A stretch of 9,233 nt of DNA. It comes from Thermoplasmata archaeon. Lineage in GTDB: Archaea; Thermoplasmatota; Thermoplasmata; Thermoplasmatales; Thermoplasmataceae. Every line of letters begins with the position of its first letter. The stretch's first letter is position 1. A model generated the notes under the pieces. That model saw only the letters and a program-made list of their open reading frames with translations, made no database searches and was not told the origin of the DNA. The stretch lies in contig JAJZOK010000031.1 of assembly GCA_021811525.1 (NCBI GenBank), positions 1-9,233 on the forward strand. Reading direction: 5' to 3'. Positions 6,601-9,233 of this stretch are shown piece by piece. The position numbers and the translations under genes are program-made.

Positions 6601-7061
6601 CCCCGCTTAACATAACTTCGTCAACAATATTGAACATCAGGATGAACCCGTCAAAGATAACAGCTACACCTGGAGAATCAATATCCATAACCCATTACTT
6701 CCCCCTCCTGTTCTATTTTGGATATGTATCATGGACACCGTACGAGGGCCAGAATTTCTCCATCTATCAGGTATATGTGTCAAACAACCAGAATTTCCTG
6801 AGCCCGGAAATCACCACAGTCACTTCTCAGAATACCAGCTATGCCTTCCTGAAAGGATTGGCCCCTGGGAGCCCTTATTATATCTCAGTGGTGATCAGGC
6901 TTAGCAATTCACAGGTATACCAGAGCCAGGTTGTGAAAATAACCTATGCAAACCCTGTCTACCTCGGTGTCAACCTCGTTCTTTTAGGAGCAATCGGGTT
7001 TTACATATATGTGGGTTACAGAGTATTCACGAAAAAGAAAAGCAAAATTGGATTTCAGTAG
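3663..7061 (+). CDS. Secreted, membrane-anchored S53 (sedolisin-type) acid protease
   Basis: This is a serine-carboxyl endopeptidase expected to digest protein outside the cell at low pH. Numbered from ATG 3663 (1132 residues): a signal peptide (1 to about 31), a short propeptide-like region (about 40-130), and the catalytic domain (about 140-485). The catalytic Glu216 and Asp220 are in METSTDVE, the oxyanion Asp301 in ASGDNGA, and the nucleophile Ser406 in GGTSVATP. A roughly 600-residue beta-rich tail follows. It includes an uncharacterised stretch, a PEGA-like segment (about 844-912), a carboxypeptidase-regulatory-like fold (about 922-992) and a fibronectin-III-like domain (about 1015-1095). 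One transmembrane helix (about 1099-1118) precedes a lysine-rich end. I count 39 N-x-S/T sequons, mostly in the tail. The calcium-site aspartates are replaced by Gln449 and Asn465. TTG 3651 is an upstream alternative, but ATG 3663 has better promoter spacing. The 3' end overlaps the methionine synthase gene by 7 bases. Confidence 0.92.
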   Translation: MFRATITAITFSIIMLTGSMLIIPATSGAHGDNALSQLSFSTPTWTRDIPPQANFTVYVPSNPYDVAVADNALNQVGIVPHKYGLLWTFSVPAPLAQTVNHTLHSLTFNSGITFFYNENQTIVNPSLTYSYVGQNLNIPFAFTPNVLARAYNFTWPIAHGINGSGIAIGIVDAYGNPNIKYDLRAFDSVNGLPPVNLSIQYPNGVPATYNATWAMETSTDVEWAHALAPAARIVLLVATSPYTNELQAVVSYAVSNHLANILSLSWGSPETALSASSELTYSKVYSQAASQGITVLAASGDNGAYTGSKLSVDFPASDPNVTGVGGTSLYAVADKFQQSGWGGVVNGQSYGSGGGYSTVFNTPYWQSAKGYNDTRRGVPDVAMDANKYTGVYVISSGGQYIVGGTSVATPIWADVVALIEQKAGVHLPSINPLLYQIARTPLYDSSFTQIVSGTNGYYLNSPYWNPVTGLGTPKVSALINASREIIAGYGGIALFNGTRSYNATSISADLNLTPNQDRLANNGTTFYYAGFYSDPLNYVRFGVTLNSSGESLKLVLAQSGSQYIRTYAMPPLLSEKLSLFNVGISMGKYGVTVTTSDGFTRSIPAFLNFSGTMSPTLGTSQFESQTNLTVISPGTFSSITLSNGSTPFSPEYVYFQHYDHIGLESYSTIDANYAGGQLQFYSSSKAESTLLGSAGNAVPEITYHQSFGFPSQVAFSLSGVSGTVNWTFDNVSQNSNIFDVRNGGYFTVNATYTSGGVLQTASRNITLPNMHLANVSVNYTINGTNFPGTKITALYFYSYAYSKPGMQIPALNMSTPVSASAPGFYGGTSTISGSQNISLKLVPMNVSLSIFVFNSNATVTFDNLTVPQAGGYHVRSISPGMLVNINISAAGYSNQSEKVLLQPGENMSIQANLMPVRGSFNVLSGTVTDSIYAFPVEGALVRLNSTDGSFTNSTGYYFVYPATGKYNVSASADMYDNFSTPLNITSSTILNIRMNPSKITATPGESISITHYFPLLFYFGYVSWTPYEGQNFSIYQVYVSNNQNFLSPEITTVTSQNTSYAFLKGLAPGSPYYISVVIRLSNSQVYQSQVVKITYANPVYLGVNLVLLGAIGFYIYVGYRVFTKKKSKIGFQ

Positions 7062-8095
7062 GATCTTTTCAAATCCTTTACTGCATCCACCATATTTTTC
7101 AGTTTATCAAATCCTATCTGCCTGGACCTTGTTCTAAGGCCGCAATCTGGGTTTATCCTGAGGAGCTTTGGGTCTTCCACCAGCTTTACGGCTGCCTCAA
7201 TCCTGTCCTTAATCAGGGAAACCGGTTCCACAAAGTCTACGTGTATGTCTGTAACCCCAAGGCCGATGAATTTTTTCTCGGAAAGGCTCTGGTTGACTTC
7301 GTTAAATGCCTTCAGATCTGCGTACCCTGGCCTCTGCTCTATGGATGTACCTCCAGAATATTTGTCTCTGTTTGCATACTCTAGGTTAAGGCCCTGGACC
7401 TTTAGGTCGTGGAGAGTATTGTAAAGATACCTGTAATCTACGCTGTAGCATACGTGTATGGTCGGTTCAATGCCACTTATTCCCTGGAAGGACCTGTTTA
7501 CAGACTCTGTGACAATGTCCATTTCGTGAGGATGGGTTGTAGCAGCGGGCTCGTCTATCTGTATCTCGAGTGTCTCTGCACCTCTGGTCTTTTCCCAAAC
7601 TTTTTTCAGTGCCCTGATTTCCTGGTTTATGACGTCAGAATAGGCATTTGCCAACTCTCTCCTGTCCTTGTAATATTCATTGAATGACCAGTCCATCATG
7701 GTATACGGCCCGGTAATTGGGACCTTTAACTTCCCCTTTGTCTGGGAAAGCACGTATTCAAGCTCTTCAACATGGAAAGGGTTCTTCCTTGTGATTTTGG
7801 ATACTACGCTCCCTTTCTTGTAATACCTGTTGTCAAAAGACCTTACCATTCCATAGAATTCGAGGCCGCCAACGTTTGCAGCAAGATGTTCATACATTTC
7901 CCACCTGAACATCTCCCCTCCAACTCCAAAGTTGTCCAGCCCAGACTTTTGGAACAGATCAAGGGTCTCAACAGTTGCTTTCCTTGCAAGGTCGAAGAAT
8001 TCTTTCTGGCCCTCTATGGTATGGAATTTCTTGCTTAGATAATCAGGTTTCCTGAAACTTCCTATTTCCTGGGTTATAAAGAGATTTTCCGACAT
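7055..8095 (-). CDS. metE: Cobalamin-independent methionine synthase, catalytic (C-terminal) half
   Basis: This enzyme transfers a methyl group to homocysteine to make methionine in the cytoplasm. The 346 residues match the C-terminal barrel of MetE, with the N-terminal half in a separate gene. Motifs, numbered from ATG 8095: EIGSFRKP near the start, GGEMFRWEM (59-67), a TGPYTMMDWS strand (128-137), and IDEP (180-183). The zinc ligands are His214 and Cys216 in IHVCYS, Glu239 in LEYANRD and Cys318 in DCGLRTR, so the homocysteine-activating site is complete. I chose ATG 8095 over GTG 8104 because GGTGA ends five bases before the ATG and overlaps the in-frame GTG. The upstream gene stops one base before this ATG, which suggests translational coupling. 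Its tail meets the protease gene head-on. Confidence 0.93.
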   Translation of the reverse strand: MSENLFITQEIGSFRKPDYLSKKFHTIEGQKEFFDLARKATVETLDLFQKSGLDNFGVGGEMFRWEMYEHLAANVGGLEFYGMVRSFDNRYYKKGSVVSKITRKNPFHVEELEYVLSQTKGKLKVPITGPYTMMDWSFNEYYKDRRELANAYSDVINQEIRALKKVWEKTRGAETLEIQIDEPAATTHPHEMDIVTESVNRSFQGISGIEPTIHVCYSVDYRYLYNTLHDLKVQGLNLEYANRDKYSGGTSIEQRPGYADLKAFNEVNQSLSEKKFIGLGVTDIHVDFVEPVSLIKDRIEAAVKLVEDPKLLRINPDCGLRTRSRQIGFDKLKNMVDAVKDLKRSY

Positions 8096-8096
8096 T

Positions 8097-9017
8097 TTAC
8101 TCACCTATTTTCCCTATGAGTTGGATCTTTTTCTCTGCAATCTCCCTTGGGAAGAAGTCAAGATAATCAGAGTGTGTAACATAAAGCCTGTTTATCCCGT
8201 ACTCCCTTCCAAGATCATTTGCCCTCTTTGTGATCGCTTTTGGGTCCTCCAATTTGGTGTTATGGGCATCAATAAGCGCTAGGCCCGGAATGGCTGAATA
8301 TTGGGCTGCGGATTTAATATTGTCCTTCTCGTCGCCTGTTACTACGGAGTGGAATTTTTTACCGGCTGATGCCAGTGCCCTTCCTTCAAGTTTGCCTGCA
8401 GTTATGAGAATAGTTTTTTCAGGATCCACCGATTTGTAAAAGGGCCCAAGATCATTATCCCCAAGTGGGACTGATTCAAAGACCAGGAACCTTTTAAAGT
8501 TGAATTTGGTGAAAACCTGGCTGTAAAGTTTTCCTAGCTGTTCAGAGAAGATTCCAAAACTTTCTCCGGCCACGTTGCCGCAGAAATGGAAGAATGTCAC
8601 TGGTCCGGGGACAAAGGCTAGCTGGTCTGCGCCCTGGTCAACATGGTAAAGTGGCAGGGGAGGATTCTCACTGAGCTCCCCGTAATCCGAAGGATTCCCG
8701 TCCAGGGAAATGGAGCCCCTGACTTCCGGTAACCTGTAGAATGTGTTGGTTTCACCATACCTCGTGAGTGGCCCAAGTTCTATTCCTCCAGACAGAAGGG
8801 ACAGCGGCCTGAAAATATCGTACCAGTTGAAGAGAGGATCAGTGAATGCGGAAATCCTGTTATCCCTGGCAAGTTTCTGGAAGGCTTCAGTTTCTTCCCT
8901 GATAAGATCTTCAAGTTCCCTTGCTGGCAGGATTTTTCTCTCCCATCTGCCTATCCTTACCCTTAGCTTTTCTGTTTTCGGAAATATTCCGTATGTTAGT
9001 CTAAGTATTTCTGACAT
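8097..9017 (-). CDS. MetE N-terminal-half homologue (split methionine synthase partner)
   Basis: This 306-residue protein resembles the N-terminal barrel of cobalamin-independent methionine synthase. That half arose by duplication of the catalytic half, and in full-length MetE it helps bind the methyl-folate donor. Supporting segments are LTRYGETNTFYRLPEV (84-99), which matches the MetE pattern of a T-rich turn before a PE pair, FVPGPVTFF (135-143), DAHNTKLED (250-258) and THSDYLDFFP (281-290). The zinc motifs of the catalytic half are not seen. An HFC at 144-146 falls on a different strand and is probably unrelated. The likely role is as a subunit or donor-binding partner of the adjacent MetE catalytic half. 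GGAGAG ends seven bases before the ATG, and the upstream metF-like stop codon directly abuts it. The family is fairly sure; the exact role is inferred. Confidence 0.82.
   Translation of the reverse strand: MSEILRLTYGIFPKTEKLRVRIGRWERKILPARELEDLIREETEAFQKLARDNRISAFTDPLFNWYDIFRPLSLLSGGIELGPLTRYGETNTFYRLPEVRGSISLDGNPSDYGELSENPPLPLYHVDQGADQLAFVPGPVTFFHFCGNVAGESFGIFSEQLGKLYSQVFTKFNFKRFLVFESVPLGDNDLGPFYKSVDPEKTILITAGKLEGRALASAGKKFHSVVTGDEKDNIKSAAQYSAIPGLALIDAHNTKLEDPKAITKRANDLGREYGINRLYVTHSDYLDFFPREIAEKKIQLIGKIGE
8101..8105 (-). promoter_or_regulatory. Shine-Dalgarno GGTGA for the metE catalytic half
   Basis: The minus strand reads GGTGA, then GTAAA, then the ATG at 8095. The site lies in the last codons of the upstream gene, and the in-frame GTG at 8104 is part of it, which argues that GTG is not the start codon. 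Confidence 0.75.
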
Positions 9018-9233
9018 CTATATACTCTCCAAAATCTGTTTTGCAAGTTTGTTATTTCCCAGGGGCATTACATGAATGCCATCGACATATTCCCTGGCTT
9101 CATCGTATGCATCCAGGATCAACCTTGTGGAAGCTGCAGCTATATCCTCAGCCTGATCAAGCTTTTTCAGCGTCTCTTCTGAAAACCTGACTCCCATCTT
9201 CTTTATCCCCTCGATCTGGCTAAGGGTAAGGAT
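9018..9233 (-). CDS. metF: Methylenetetrahydrofolate reductase-like protein (MetF), C-terminal fragment
   Basis: This is a partial gene entering from the right edge; the last 71 codons and a TAG stop are visible. The fragment reads ILTLSQIEGIKKMGVRFSEE, then a helix-rich stretch, then the end YVDGIHVMPLGNNKLAKQIL. This resembles the last part of the MetF barrel, where a proline- or glycine-rich PGV-type segment, a long helix and a final G(I/V)HxMP strand recur. MetF reduces 5,10-methylene-tetrahydrofolate to 5-methyl-tetrahydrofolate, the donor for MetE-type methionine synthesis. It lies first in the visible cluster, and its stop directly abuts the next start codon, so context agrees with the call. 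The flavin-binding part is outside the window, so a related barrel protein cannot be ruled out. Confidence 0.68.
   Translation of the reverse strand: MLTLSQIEGIKKMGVRFSEETLKKLDQAEDIAAASTRLILDAYDEAREYVDGIHVMPLGNNKLAKQILESI
9025..9030 (-). promoter_or_regulatory. Shine-Dalgarno GGAGAG for the MetE N-terminal-half gene
   Basis: The minus strand reads GGAGAG, then seven bases including the upstream TAG stop, then ATG 9017. It lies inside the end of the metF-like gene, consistent with an internal operon gene. Confidence 0.6.

Noticed and set aside
3663..7061. Thermopsin (A5 family) as the identity of the large protease
   Set aside because: The SGD and GGTSxATP motifs with an ExxxD pair define an S53 enzyme; only the sequon-rich tail recalls thermopsins.
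8580..8590. His-x-Cys in the MetE N-half as a zinc site
   Set aside because: It follows the GPVTFF strand, not the strand that carries the HxC zinc ligands in MetE, and the partner Glu and Cys motifs are absent.
1..9233. CRISPR arrays, tRNA or rRNA genes, insertion sequences, tandem repeats
   Set aside because: I saw no regularly spaced direct repeats, cloverleaf-type stems with conserved tRNA boxes, transposase motifs or terminal inverted repeats on either strand.

Overview
The window looks like chromosomal DNA of an acidophilic, heterotrophic euryarchaeon of the Thermoplasmatales type. This rests on an archaeal small primase subunit, a secreted sedolisin-type acid protease with a membrane anchor and dense N-glycosylation sequons, a cobalamin-independent methionine synthase split into two genes, and the expression signals. 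First genes tend to have an A/T-rich TATA-like box about 25-28 bases before the start codon and no Shine-Dalgarno, while several internal or TTG-initiated genes carry GGTGA or GGAG. The genus cannot be fixed by reading alone. There is no tRNA, rRNA, CRISPR array, insertion sequence or phage gene, and no gene-free stretch reaches 300 bases.

Layout. Bases 1-3650 run leftward: the start of a DUF72 (YecE-like) protein cut by the window edge, a short/medium-chain type acyl-CoA dehydrogenase, a two-gene unit of a rubredoxin-less rubrerythrin followed by a DUF3501 protein, and the catalytic primase subunit PriS. Bases 3651-7061 hold one rightward gene, a large S53 protease. Bases 7055-9233 run leftward again: the end of a MetF-like gene, a MetE N-terminal-half homologue, and the MetE catalytic half.

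How the genes work together. MetF, MetE-N and MetE-C form a tight cluster (no gap, then one base between stop and start) that should reduce methylene-folate to methyl-folate and pass the methyl group to homocysteine. Rubrerythrin and DUF3501 are a recognised neighbour pair that suggests peroxide or oxygen defence. The S53 protease would digest external protein at acid pH for a peptide-scavenging cell, and the acyl-CoA dehydrogenase would serve fatty or branched acyl-CoA catabolism.

Most notable points: a palindromic TATA-like box that may serve both priS and the protease, with both start codons possibly misplaced; an S53 protease whose two calcium-binding aspartates read as Gln and Asn while its catalytic residues are intact; a primase lacking the zinc loop; and a DUF72 reading frame with no ATG, GTG or TTG before its conserved N-terminus. 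I see no wholly new multi-gene system.
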